This document shows, piece by piece, positions 1 to 7,972 of a DNA stretch of 11,251 bases (position 1 is the stretch's first letter; each line of letters opens with the position of its first letter). The notes below the pieces were generated by a model, which ran no database searches, had not been told where the DNA came from, and worked only from the letters and a program-made list of their open reading frames with translations. The position numbers were made by a program, and so were the translations under genes. The stretch is from Hamiltosporidium magnivora (Eukaryota > Microsporidia > Dubosqiidae), in contig PITI01000525.1 in assembly GCA_004325065.1 (NCBI GenBank), forward strand, positions 1-11,251, given 5' to 3'.

Positions 1-1352
1 GTCAGATCTAAGTGATATAGGTTAGAAAATAAAAAAATTACATAAATATCTTGTCCATTTAACAAATTGTTTGCTAGATTCAAATGTTTAAGTGAAGATT
101 TGAATTTACAACCTTTTAAAAAACTCACTGTTCCCGCAACCAAATTAGATCCATACATTTCAATTTTCTCCAATTGTGATAAGTCATAGATTTGATAAAT
201 TTCTTTGATCGTAATATGAGTACGTGAAAAATCAAGATATTTTAAATGAAAAGTATTTTGATGTTTAAATCTAGGAATATAACAATTATTTGTTATACTA
301 CATGAAATCAAAAAAAGATGTTGTAATATTTTTAGTTTTAAAATATTGCAAAAAACTCTTTCTGATATTCTCGATCCGCATAAATTCAATACTCTTAATG
401 TACTTTTGCAAGGTCCGTCTATTAAATAGGGAACAAATATGTATGAATAATATCCTTCTATTTGTAATTCTTGAACCGAAAATAATTCAGAGAATAATTT
501 TAACTTTGAAGGCGTATACACATGGAATACATTTATTTGAATTCTTATTTGTACAGATAATAAAATATGTATAAATTGTTTAAAGATATTTCTATACCAA
601 ATATTTTCTACATTATTTATGATATTAACTACATCATTATCTTTAAAAATTAGTATTCTTTTATTATTATTCGTATTCTCATGTATCTTTAAAATACCTG
701 AACTGTATTTATTAATGTCTTTGTCATTTCTTAGATCTAATATTTTAATTGATCTGACTAAATACGAAAATAAAATCAAAAAGTTTTTCAAAAGAAAATT
801 ATTCGGTAATGAAGCAAACAGGTCACATATTATTTTTTCATCAAAAATTATTTTACTTGTAACAACTGATTGGATTAAATTTACATAGAAATATTGATTC
901 GTCAAAGATTCACTAATTTGTAAATAGTCTAATAATCTAAAAATACCACAAAATATTTTCTGATTAATAAAATAAATAAATAATTTTCGACTATGAATCA
1001 AGGATATAAACGTTTCAAATCCTTCTAATGATATAATATTACTGAGATAAATTGGGTTCCTGTTCAAAGAAGTTTCGAGATATGTCTTGAGAAAATCAGA
1101 TTGTGATAAAATGTATTTCGGAATGTGGAATTTTAAAACAACTACCTTTTTAAAATATATTTTTTTGTCATCTAAAGAATTATTCTCATTTCCAATCTTG
1201 AGAATATTTTTAAAATTTTGATATTCATCAAAAACACCGATAATTTCGTGTATTCTCCAGTATTTTACCGTAAAAATATCTTTCTTTAAAAAAACAAATT
1301 CAAATTTCTGTGAAATCGCATATATGAGTTCATAATAGAATATAAAAAGCAT
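1..1352 (-). CDS. Leucine-rich-repeat protein with BTB/POZ-like region, partial (N-terminal 450 aa, continues beyond left edge)
   Basis: The minus strand is open from an ATG at 1352 to the window edge, with no stop in 450 codons, which is strong evidence of coding in DNA this AT-rich. Seen: a short hydrophobic N terminus (LFIFYYELIYA); a block at about residues 66-165 with BTB/POZ-like spacing (IPKYILSQSDFLKTYL, then IYLSNIISLEGFETFISLI, then IFRLLDYLQIS); and from about residue 317 clear LRR units (LRVLNLCGSRIS, LKYLDFSRTHIT, LKHLNLANNLLN, LYHLDL). Known: LRRs are protein-binding solenoids and are expanded in several microsporidia. Inferred: it is a distant paralogue of the gene at 8658. The start is uncertain. 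The frame stays open for 24 codons upstream without another ATG and encodes a hydrophobic stretch there, and an out-of-frame ATG at 1375 precedes an 11-T run, so a homopolymer length error could hide the real start. The C terminus is not visible. Confidence 0.85.
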   Translation of the reverse strand, partial: MLFIFYYELIYAISQKFEFVFLKKDIFTVKYWRIHEIIGVFDEYQNFKNILKIGNENNSLDDKKIYFKKVVVLKFHIPKYILSQSDFLKTYLETSLNRNPIYLSNIISLEGFETFISLIHSRKLFIYFINQKIFCGIFRLLDYLQISESLTNQYFYVNLIQSVVTSKIIFDEKIICDLFASLPNNFLLKNFLILFSYLVRSIKILDLRNDKDINKYSSGILKIHENTNNNKRILIFKDNDVVNIINNVENIWYRNIFKQFIHILLSVQIRIQINVFHVYTPSKLKLFSELFSVQELQIEGYYSYIFVPYLIDGPCKSTLRVLNLCGSRISERVFCNILKLKILQHLFLISCSITNNCYIPRFKHQNTFHLKYLDFSRTHITIKEIYQIYDLSQLEKIEMYGSNLVAGTVSFLKGCKFKSSLKHLNLANNLLNGQDIYVIFLFSNLYHLDL

Positions 1353-1593
1353 GCGGTAACGAAAAAAAAAAACATTTATCGATATAATACATATTAAAAG
1401 ATAAATATCTTTATGGATCAAATCTTAGAATAAATTTAACAAATAGATTCAAACTGTCAATCTCTTATTCTGTAATGATATTTATTTTCGTTGAATTTAT
1501 TCATAATTTACAGTAAAAATTATATTATAGTATGATAATAGTTCATATTTCTTTTTGTTCTCGAAAGTCGATTTTTATTCAACAAATTTTAAA
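1353..1593. other. Intergenic, upstream of the left LRR gene
   Basis: This is AT-rich spacer with stops in all frames. It should hold the promoter of the minus-strand LRR gene. The bases before its ATG read TTACCGC on the minus strand, a weaker C-rich element than the one in front of Dicer. I see no RNA gene or other signal. Confidence 0.5.
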
Positions 1594-1849
1594 TTATAAA
1601 CACGATTTAATCCTGTACTTACATAGGAAGAATAATATATAGCATGAAGTTTGCAACTTTTGCTTGCTTGGTATTTTACATACCCGATAAATAGACGAAA
1701 GCTAAGTAAACAACTTCATTGTATTCACATCCACGATTTCGACTTTTTCGAATCCCAGTGGGATTTAAACCAATGTTTCACCAAAAAATGTATTATATTG
1801 TTTCTTTTAGTACAAACTGAAATTTTGTACGTTTATAGACCATATTCAT
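1594..1849 (-). pseudogene. Possible decayed coding fragment, unidentified
   Basis: Read on the minus strand, one frame from about 1832 to the TAA at 1594 holds about 70 codons with only two internal stops (TAA at 1765, TAG at 1702). It includes a protein-like segment, IPLGFEKVEIVDVNTMKLFT. A second frame just upstream holds 18 codons from an ATG at 1849 (MNMVYKRTKFQFVLKETI). GC content is higher than in the surrounding spacer. This pattern suits a gene worn down by stops and a frameshift. The plus strand is also open for 66 codons over most of this interval (1651-1851), so the direction is not certain. I recognise no family, and chance cannot be excluded. Confidence 0.25.
1738..1765. repeat. 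Two overlapping short palindromes
   Basis: TTCGA-CTTTT-TCGAA (1738-1752) overlaps AATCCCA-G-TGGGATT (1751-1765). Both arms of each are perfect. They could form small hairpins but lie inside a possible decayed coding stretch, and no function is evident. The second resembles part of a tRNA T-arm, but no cloverleaf can be built around it. Confidence 0.35.
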
Positions 1850-2593
1850 AATTTTTAAAGGCATTTTTTTTATTTTATCAAAACTTTTTCATCAGGTAAA
1901 TCAAAAAATATTTGCTATCATGTGGATTGCGCTAAAAAAACCAAATCATATTTTTAGGTTTTACAACTTAAATATATAAATAGTCTATTTGAAATCACCG
2001 CTAATATATCTTCTCTTATATATTTTTACTTATCAGTATATCTAGTTCATTCTAATGATAAAACGATCCTACTTAGTTTCAGATCTGCTCACATTTATAA
2101 TACATAATTATTTACATTTTGCTTACACGACTAAAATTACATTGTTTAACAAACATGTATATGCTACATTTAAATTATTCGGTATAATATTTTCATGTAT
2201 AAAAATTGACCTAAATAAGTATTCAAATAATAAAATATACTGAAATGCAATTAATTTTCTTATGTTTTTAAAATTTGTTTTAGACTTTAACATATTTAAA
2301 CAGGTGTTTTCTCATAATATCAACCTTATCTGACAATTAAATTAAAGATATTATACGGTTTGTTTTTAATAAACATAAATTCTTATTCTCTTATACTTAC
2401 ATAATTTTGAAAAGGAGCTAAGTTTGAAATACGTCTCTATCAAGATATCGTAATTCCGCTCGCCATACTTTTGCTTAAATATAATTTATTATTTTAAGAA
2501 TTAAACGCGTTATATTTTTTTTATTATGTTTCATCACTTATTCCTAGGCTTTTTCCTATTCATTTTGGTACCGGTTTTTTGTTTTTAAATTAT
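1850..2593. other. Intergenic spacer without recognisable genes
   Basis: About 740 bases of AT-rich sequence. The only long frame is 62 codons at 2055-2243, rich in Ile, Leu, Tyr and Asn as expected by chance at this composition, with no motif. I see no tRNA, rRNA or transposon feature here. Confidence 0.5.
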
Positions 2594-2757
2594 TTAATTA
2601 AATATAGACAATAACATTTTATTCAGTTCAATACTATCTTCCACCTCTTTACCAACAGTATTTGCGTCTTCTAAACCCGACATTTCTTTTAGATCTATTT
2701 TCAGTTCCTCAAATTAATTTCACCGTCTGAAATACGGAGTTTTATTTTTTTTATTCT
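2594..2757 (-). pseudogene. Probable C-terminal remnant of an unidentified gene (or very small ORF)
   Basis: On the minus strand a 39-codon frame (2713 to the TAA at 2594) reads as an acidic, helical-looking tail with normal codon variety, for example MSGLEDANTVGKEVEDSIEL. It is far less AT-rich than its surroundings. A second frame immediately upstream (2757 to 2701) ends in KLRISDGEINLRN and overlaps it, as expected if a frameshift separated the two. Further upstream the coding character stops, 27 bp before the 88-bp tandem repeat begins. The simplest reading is the 3' end of a gene whose body was deleted or eroded. The alternative is a 29-aa peptide from the internal ATG (2683). Family not recognised. 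Confidence 0.35.
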
Positions 2758-2783
2758 TTAATCTTAGAAACTAAATCAAATAA

Positions 2784-2964
2784 TATATTAAACATTTAAA
2801 GAATTTAGGAATTAAAGAGTAATCGAATTATCACAAACCATATCACCATTTGCTATTTAAAAATCTCAAATTATATTAAACATTAAAAGAATTTAGGAAT
2901 TAAAGAGTAATCGAATTATCACAAACCATATCACCATTTGCTATTTAAAAATCTCAAATTATAT
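2784..2964. repeat. Direct tandem duplication, period 88 bp, about 2.06 copies
   Basis: Bases 2784-2876 recur at 2872-2964, differing only at one position (T at 2797, A at 2885). Identity this high over a non-simple unit implies a recent duplication. It lies 94 bp beyond the Dicer stop codon, so a long Dicer 3' UTR could include it. No coding frame spans it and it is not a simple microsatellite. Confidence 0.95.
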
Positions 2965-3005
2965 AAATAGCTTTAAAAGAAGTCAGAAATTTAACTTATA
3001 AACAT

Positions 3006-3011
3006 TTTATT
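3006..3011 (-). terminator. Possible polyadenylation signal of Dicer
   Basis: AATAAA on the minus strand, 47 bases past the Dicer stop codon. It is placed plausibly for 3'-end formation, but such hexamers are common by chance in DNA this AT-rich. Confidence 0.3.
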
Positions 3012-3057
3012 GAAAATAATATTAGTTTTAAAAATAGTTTTCAAAATTGGATGTTTC

Positions 3058-6000
3058 TCATCTTGATGAATCTACACATACATTGAGAACATCATAAAAA
3101 TTTTTGTTAAAATATGTTTCAAAAATATCAAAATCAATGTTCATATCAATTGCTATTGCACCACAAACGGCTTCAAATAAATCCCCAAACATTTTATTAA
3201 CTTTATTACCATCTTTAATTAATCCTAAACTAATTTGATGAAGATCATCTTTAGAAAAATGGGTATGAGTATGCCACACCAGATTTGATTTAAATAATGC
3301 TCTGGCTAAAGAATAATTATTGACAAAACTTTTTCTTAGAGAATGCAAACCGGATGGATCAAGATTTTTATTTTCATTAAATATTTTCCGTGTAATACAT
3401 AAATCTAAAATACAATCACCAAGTAATTCAAGCTTATTAAAATGTATTGATCCTAAAACATTTGAATAAGAAGATGGATGAATCAATGCCTTTTCTATTA
3501 AACCTTTATTTTTAAACTTATAATTTAAAATTTTTTCTACATTTTCGATTTCATATTCTTTCAATATTTCCTTATAAAGACAGATTTCTTCAATAAGAGA
3601 GTTTTTTTCAGGAAGATTATGTAATGGTTCAATAATATTAATTTTATATATAAAGTCACTTGCTCTTTTAATACCAAATTCTATAAAATGAGCGCCTATA
3701 ATTGCTTCTAAAATATCAGCACATGTCTTTTTTGATAGAATAAATTTACCAATTTCTTTCTCATTTGCATTTTTTTTATTAAGTAACCTATTTAAATAAA
3801 ATGATTGATCGTTATTTTGAAATATACTTTCAGTTTTAAAAATTTTAAGCAATTCAAATAATTTATTCGTATATTCGGGATTTACACAATCTTTTAAGTA
3901 CATAAAAATATTTGGTGCTTGGAAAAGTTTGTCACAGTAAGGAATAAAGCTAAAATAGTATGGTATACTAAGTTTTTTTGCTATTTCAAATAAATGATCA
4001 TTTGAAATAAATGAATCTTTCTTGGTGACAATATATTTTAAATTTTCATTTGCTACCAAAAGAAGATGTTTTGATACAATAAATTTTAATACAGAATCGC
4101 CTAAAAATTCTAAACGTTCATAATCATATTCAACACCTCTATTTCCGAAAGAAGATGATCTAAGTGAAAGACATTGTGACATAAGTTGGGAATTTATACA
4201 AATTCCAAGTTTATTTTTGAGTTCAAAAGCAAGGGAAACGGATTCAAAAGCGTAAAAATATTTCTTAAATTTTTGAAACTTAAAAAATTCTGATTTTTTA
4301 ATACCAGTATTGCGTACTAGTTCACTGCTGAGTGTATTTATGACAGATGTTTCCCCCTTCAGACTGTATAAAGTTCCGTCAAAAAGCAATTTCATATCTT
4401 CTGGATCGTTTTTTAATTTAATATCATATTTCTGTTGAAAATATTTATAAAACGAAATACTTTTATCGTCTAGACTTTCATATTTGTCTAAACTAGTAAA
4501 ATTCTTCTTTGAATGAATTGAAAAATTGCAAAAATTTTTAAATGTATAGAAAAATCCACTAAATGGATTAAAAAATATTTCTTCTTTTAAATTCAAAAGT
4601 TCACATTCATAAACATTTTTTCTTAAAAAATTTCTTGAAAAATTGTAAATGAAATTCATATTTACACTTCCATTTTTAATTGGAACGTAGTAATAACAAT
4701 AATCTTTCGTTATCTCGGAAGAGGTAGTTGTTTTCTTAAAATACAAAGAAAAAATTGCAATTTGATAAAATAACAAATAAAATAGGTCTTCTGATGAAAA
4801 TCTTACAGATTTTAAAAACTTAATTTCTATTCCTTTGAAATTTACTGACTCTATAAATGATTCACCGCAGCAAATACCAACATCATCGTCACTTTCACTT
4901 CCCTCGTTAAAAACATACAAAAAGTAAATAGTTGGATAAAACGAAAGACACTTGGGTTGCAATTGATGAAAAGTACTGATGTCACATGTTCTTTCAGAAG
5001 AATTATTTATTTCTAAATTTATAGAATATTTTTTCTTAAAAGCCAAAGAAAACATTTCCGGTTTCATTATTGGATCTTTTGAAAACAATTGAAACGACTC
5101 TTCTCTTATTTCGTTTAATTTATTTCTTAAATCTAATATATCGTTAGAAATATCTATTCGATATATTTTTTTCACCAAGTCAAAATAGACAAAATTTTCA
5201 TTGATAAATCTAGTTGTTATTGGCAATAAATAGTCATTTATTAGTTTTTCATCATATAATGATTGTAATATATTCAATGCAGCATCTTTTTGCGATTCTT
5301 TCTTTGTGGGATATACCTTACTGATATGAATGTTTGAAAAAATGAAATGATTGTGTATTCTTGGTAAAATAATAATACAGACAAAACCACTAGGTTGTGA
5401 TTCGTATTTACTTTGGATAGACAAATTTCTTATAAATAAAAAATTATCATCAAATACATTTTTAAGAAGATAAAAAAAATTAGTGAGTATAAGAAATGCT
5501 GAATCAAGTGAAACGTAAGCTGAAGTAGGAGGAATATACAATTCGGGTTCAATAGATTTTAAATAATTAAAAAGTTCTAATTTCTTATCGTTGGACATAA
5601 GATTATTGTTTAAGTCTTCATCGGATTCCTTATTTATACAAGAATTTCTTAGATATTTAATTTCAATAAACTTTTTCAATGGTGCATCTGATCTATTAAA
5701 TACAAATATTTCCTTAAATGGTTTTGCCGCCATTTCTATATTAATATATTCATAAAAAACCAGAATACTGTTTTCAAAATTTATATTGGAAATTTTTTCA
5801 TCCAAATAAAAAATATTTTTGTATGTTTTTGACAAAATTTCAACCACAAATTTATTCGTTGTAGAAATATAAAAATCAAGGTTCGAATTATCTTTTAAAA
5901 TATCTTTAAGCTTTTGATATTTTCTTTCATTTATCGCAAGTATATTGTTTTCCTCAGTATTTTTATTGTTATTCAGTATATTATATGTGTTATTGTCATT

Positions 6001-6783
6001 TTGATTTCCTATGGTAAGATATTTAGAGTCTTCAATATATTTATTTTCTTTGATTTTATTTACATCTATATTATCCAGGTTATGACCATTATTTAATAAA
6101 TCCATTGACAATTTATAACTTATTTTTTCTAAAAAGGATATATTTTTAATTATTTCAACAAATTTAAATATTTTTTCCGGGTGAGTTTCTTTTTTAATAG
6201 CTGATTCAAATATTTTCTTTAATTCAATATATTTCAACACATTTTCATCAATGACGGATTCTAAAATATATAGTTTAATAGATGGTTTATTATTAGAAAC
6301 ATTTGAATTATTTATTTTTGAATGTAAATAAATCGGATCTAAGTAATTTATTTTTCTTAAAAAAGATCTTACAACTAATGGACGTGTTATATTAGGAATA
6401 CCGTTTAAAATACAATCCCTTATTTTTAAATAGTAGAAATGTTTGAAAATACTCGAAAATTCTTTTTTGATTTCATCAAGTCTTATTATTAGAATATCAA
6501 ACATTTCTGTAGTTAAAATACCGTGTTTTGACAAATAAAAAAATTTTAAAGGTGTAATCATTATTTTTGGAAATATGGTGTTTTGATATATTATATCGTA
6601 TACTGATGTAGTGCGAAGATCAATAACTTCTTCATCATATTTCTCTGTGCTGGTTTGTTCAACTATCAGTAGAATTCTATCAAAATCGTGGATATATTTT
6701 TTTATTTCACTGGTCGTAAATTCATTTTCTAAAAATATTTCATTTCTTATATTATTAGAATTATTATCTATAATACTGTTCAT
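3058..6783 (-). CDS. Dicer-like endoribonuclease with degenerate helicase domain
   Basis: Dicer cuts double-stranded RNA into small RNAs that load Argonaute. Domains seen in the 1241 residues: a trace of helicase half 1 at about 36-138 (KIMITPLKFFYLSKHGIL; FDILIIRLDE where DExH should be); an Asn-rich linker at about 230-285; a trace of half 2 at about 287-385 (SILVFYEY, KEIFVFNRSDAP, KKFIEIKYLRNS); the dimerisation domain (DUF283) at about 405-525 (YIPPTSAYVSLDSA, KKESQKDAALNILQ, LLP); platform/PAZ at about 590-800 (YYYVPIKNG, FYKYFQQKYDIKL); RNase IIIa at about 838-1035 (ERLEFLGDS, catalytic E892 and D896; ADILEA, D1023 and E1026); RNase IIIb at about 1083-1216 (NKLELLGDC, E1119 and D1123; DLFEA, D1201 and E1204). 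All metal-binding acids of both sites are present, so cleavage should work. No Walker A motif and no C-terminal dsRNA-binding domain are seen; it ends about 25 residues after RNase IIIb. The ATG at 6783 directly follows a CCC element. No intron is evident. Confidence 0.95.
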   Translation of the reverse strand: MNSIIDNNSNNIRNEIFLENEFTTSEIKKYIHDFDRILLIVEQTSTEKYDEEVIDLRTTSVYDIIYQNTIFPKIMITPLKFFYLSKHGILTTEMFDILIIRLDEIKKEFSSIFKHFYYLKIRDCILNGIPNITRPLVVRSFLRKINYLDPIYLHSKINNSNVSNNKPSIKLYILESVIDENVLKYIELKKIFESAIKKETHPEKIFKFVEIIKNISFLEKISYKLSMDLLNNGHNLDNIDVNKIKENKYIEDSKYLTIGNQNDNNTYNILNNNKNTEENNILAINERKYQKLKDILKDNSNLDFYISTTNKFVVEILSKTYKNIFYLDEKISNINFENSILVFYEYINIEMAAKPFKEIFVFNRSDAPLKKFIEIKYLRNSCINKESDEDLNNNLMSNDKKLELFNYLKSIEPELYIPPTSAYVSLDSAFLILTNFFYLLKNVFDDNFLFIRNLSIQSKYESQPSGFVCIIILPRIHNHFIFSNIHISKVYPTKKESQKDAALNILQSLYDEKLINDYLLPITTRFINENFVYFDLVKKIYRIDISNDILDLRNKLNEIREESFQLFSKDPIMKPEMFSLAFKKKYSINLEINNSSERTCDISTFHQLQPKCLSFYPTIYFLYVFNEGSESDDDVGICCGESFIESVNFKGIEIKFLKSVRFSSEDLFYLLFYQIAIFSLYFKKTTTSSEITKDYCYYYVPIKNGSVNMNFIYNFSRNFLRKNVYECELLNLKEEIFFNPFSGFFYTFKNFCNFSIHSKKNFTSLDKYESLDDKSISFYKYFQQKYDIKLKNDPEDMKLLFDGTLYSLKGETSVINTLSSELVRNTGIKKSEFFKFQKFKKYFYAFESVSLAFELKNKLGICINSQLMSQCLSLRSSSFGNRGVEYDYERLEFLGDSVLKFIVSKHLLLVANENLKYIVTKKDSFISNDHLFEIAKKLSIPYYFSFIPYCDKLFQAPNIFMYLKDCVNPEYTNKLFELLKIFKTESIFQNNDQSFYLNRLLNKKNANEKEIGKFILSKKTCADILEAIIGAHFIEFGIKRASDFIYKINIIEPLHNLPEKNSLIEEICLYKEILKEYEIENVEKILNYKFKNKGLIEKALIHPSSYSNVLGSIHFNKLELLGDCILDLCITRKIFNENKNLDPSGLHSLRKSFVNNYSLARALFKSNLVWHTHTHFSKDDLHQISLGLIKDGNKVNKMFGDLFEAVCGAIAIDMNIDFDIFETYFNKNFYDVLNVCVDSSR

Positions 6784-6791
6784 TAGGGTGG
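6784..6791 (-). promoter_or_regulatory. CCC-type start-proximal element of Dicer
   Basis: The minus strand reads CCACCCTA immediately before the ATG. CCC- or GGG-like elements just upstream of the start codon are an established feature of microsporidian genes. It stands out because the flanking sequence is almost entirely A and T, and it supports the chosen start. Confidence 0.6.
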
Positions 6792-7050
6792 TTTTTTATT
6801 CAAGTAAAATATAAATATTAAAAAAAGTAAACCTTTTTTATATATTGATGACTCAATATGGAAAAATACTTAAGCAGATATAAAACCTCATAATGTGGTG
6901 GTTATATCCCGGCTTTAAATTCCCAAAATAGTAATAGATTTAAATACTCAAAACATAATATGAGCTTCTTTTCGAAAGCAGTCTGAAAATGGATACTAAG
7001 ATAAGAATGAATAATAATGTGAAAACCCATTTCTAAATTCGAGATAATAG
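6792..7050. other. Upstream region of Dicer
   Basis: AT-rich spacer expected to contain the Dicer promoter. A 15-codon frame from an ATG at 6988 (plus strand, MDTKIRMNNNVKTHF) may belong to the decayed gene that follows. Nothing else can be supported. Confidence 0.4.
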
Positions 7051-7383
7051 ACTAGTATAGTTGTTTTTGAAAAAAAATCTAAATGTAAAAACTCATCGCA
7101 TTTGGAATTATTTTACAAGATTGCCTTCGAATTTCTGTATATAAAAACCAAAGATGCATGGCTTTTTAAATAACAGTTTGGTTCTTAATTATGGATTTAA
7201 TGTGGAATTGATTTCATATGTGATAACCCGGAACGAAATTGTGAAAGAATACCGTAAGATGCATCTTAAAATGTTATAAATACTCATGAATTTAGAGGCA
7301 TATATTTAGTCGATAGTACTCAAAAAAAATTGAAATTATTTTTGATGACAAAGAGAATTGCAGTTAAAGCCAAATATCAATGA
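7051..7383 (+). pseudogene. Probable decayed protein gene, unidentified
   Basis: A single plus-strand frame gives three protein-like blocks separated by stops: 40 codons at 7051-7170 (including NSSHLELFYKIAFEFLYI and KTKDAWLFK), 18 codons at 7201-7254 (CGIDFICDNPERNCERIP) and 37 codons at 7270-7380 (NVINTHEFRGIYLVDS, then KLKLFLMTKRIAVKAKYQ). Five stops lie between them. Amino acid usage in the blocks is balanced and includes Asp, Glu, Gly, Pro and Trp, unlike translated spacer. Purine-rich sequence continues to about 7620 with shorter fragments. A dead transposase is one possibility, but I see no diagnostic DDE arrangement or terminal repeats, so the family stays open. Confidence 0.35.
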
Positions 7384-7972
7384 GAAAATGAAAAATAACT
7401 AATTATGGAATAAAATGTACCGAAATAGACATTTATTGCTTGGTATAAAAATACAAACCAATAGAGAAGAAGTTGTTGGGAAAACAAACAAAAAAGTTGG
7501 TAACTGAAACTTGTAGGTGTAGAAACTAAAAAGTAAACGTTGACGAACATGGAATTAAAGTCAATTAAAAAAACATGCTAAATAAAACTGTAAAAAGATT
7601 AGAATAAAGAAACAATAAAAAAACTAAATGACCTAATATTTATTAAATTTAATATTTGTTCATTTATAACATCTAGGTTTTAGTTATTTAGAGAATGCAA
7701 TTTATATATCTAGCTACATCTCATTGTTGCATTATTAGTTGTACCTCACTAAATATTTAATTTATGGGTCTAAATTCTCAGGCTATATTCTTATGTATCT
7801 CAATTAAACTATTCTTATTCTTCTGCTAATAATATATTTTAATTCGAAATATAGCAATATATTTTCTTTCCCTTGTTTAAATTTCATTTATTGCGGTATA
7901 TCACGGAATTATCCGAATAAAACATTTATCGCTTCAAACTTATAGAATTTTAAATGTATTTATTTTTAGGTT
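7384..7972. other. Intergenic spacer
   Basis: From 7384 to about 7620 the plus strand is A-rich with short coding-like scraps such as VNVDEHGIKVN (about 7533-7565), possibly the tail of the decayed gene before it. From 7620 to 7972 the sequence turns T-rich with stops in all frames. No RNA gene or repeat is recognised. Confidence 0.4.

Noticed and set aside
290..888. Two plus-strand ORFs of 94 and 89 codons (290-574, 619-888)
   Set aside because: They lie opposite a continuous minus-strand LRR coding frame with clear repeat motifs, so they are antisense shadows.
1738..1790. tRNA-like sequence (TCGAATCC and GGTTTAAATCC on opposite strands)
   Set aside because: No acceptor stem, D arm or anticodon arm can be assembled on either strand.
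2055..2243. 62-codon plus-strand ORF
   Set aside because: Its composition is what AT-rich spacer gives by chance, with no domain, no start element and no supporting context.
5914..6814. Plus-strand ORFs at 5914-6096 and 6611-6814
   Set aside because: Antisense to Dicer; their hydrophobic, Ile- and Phe-rich translations come from Asn- and Lys-rich codons on the other strand.
7441..7565. Transposase-like scraps (VVGKTNKKVGN, VNVDEHGIKVN)
   Set aside because: They sit in different frames, are too short, and no second catalytic acid or terminal inverted repeats are visible, so a transposon call is not supported.
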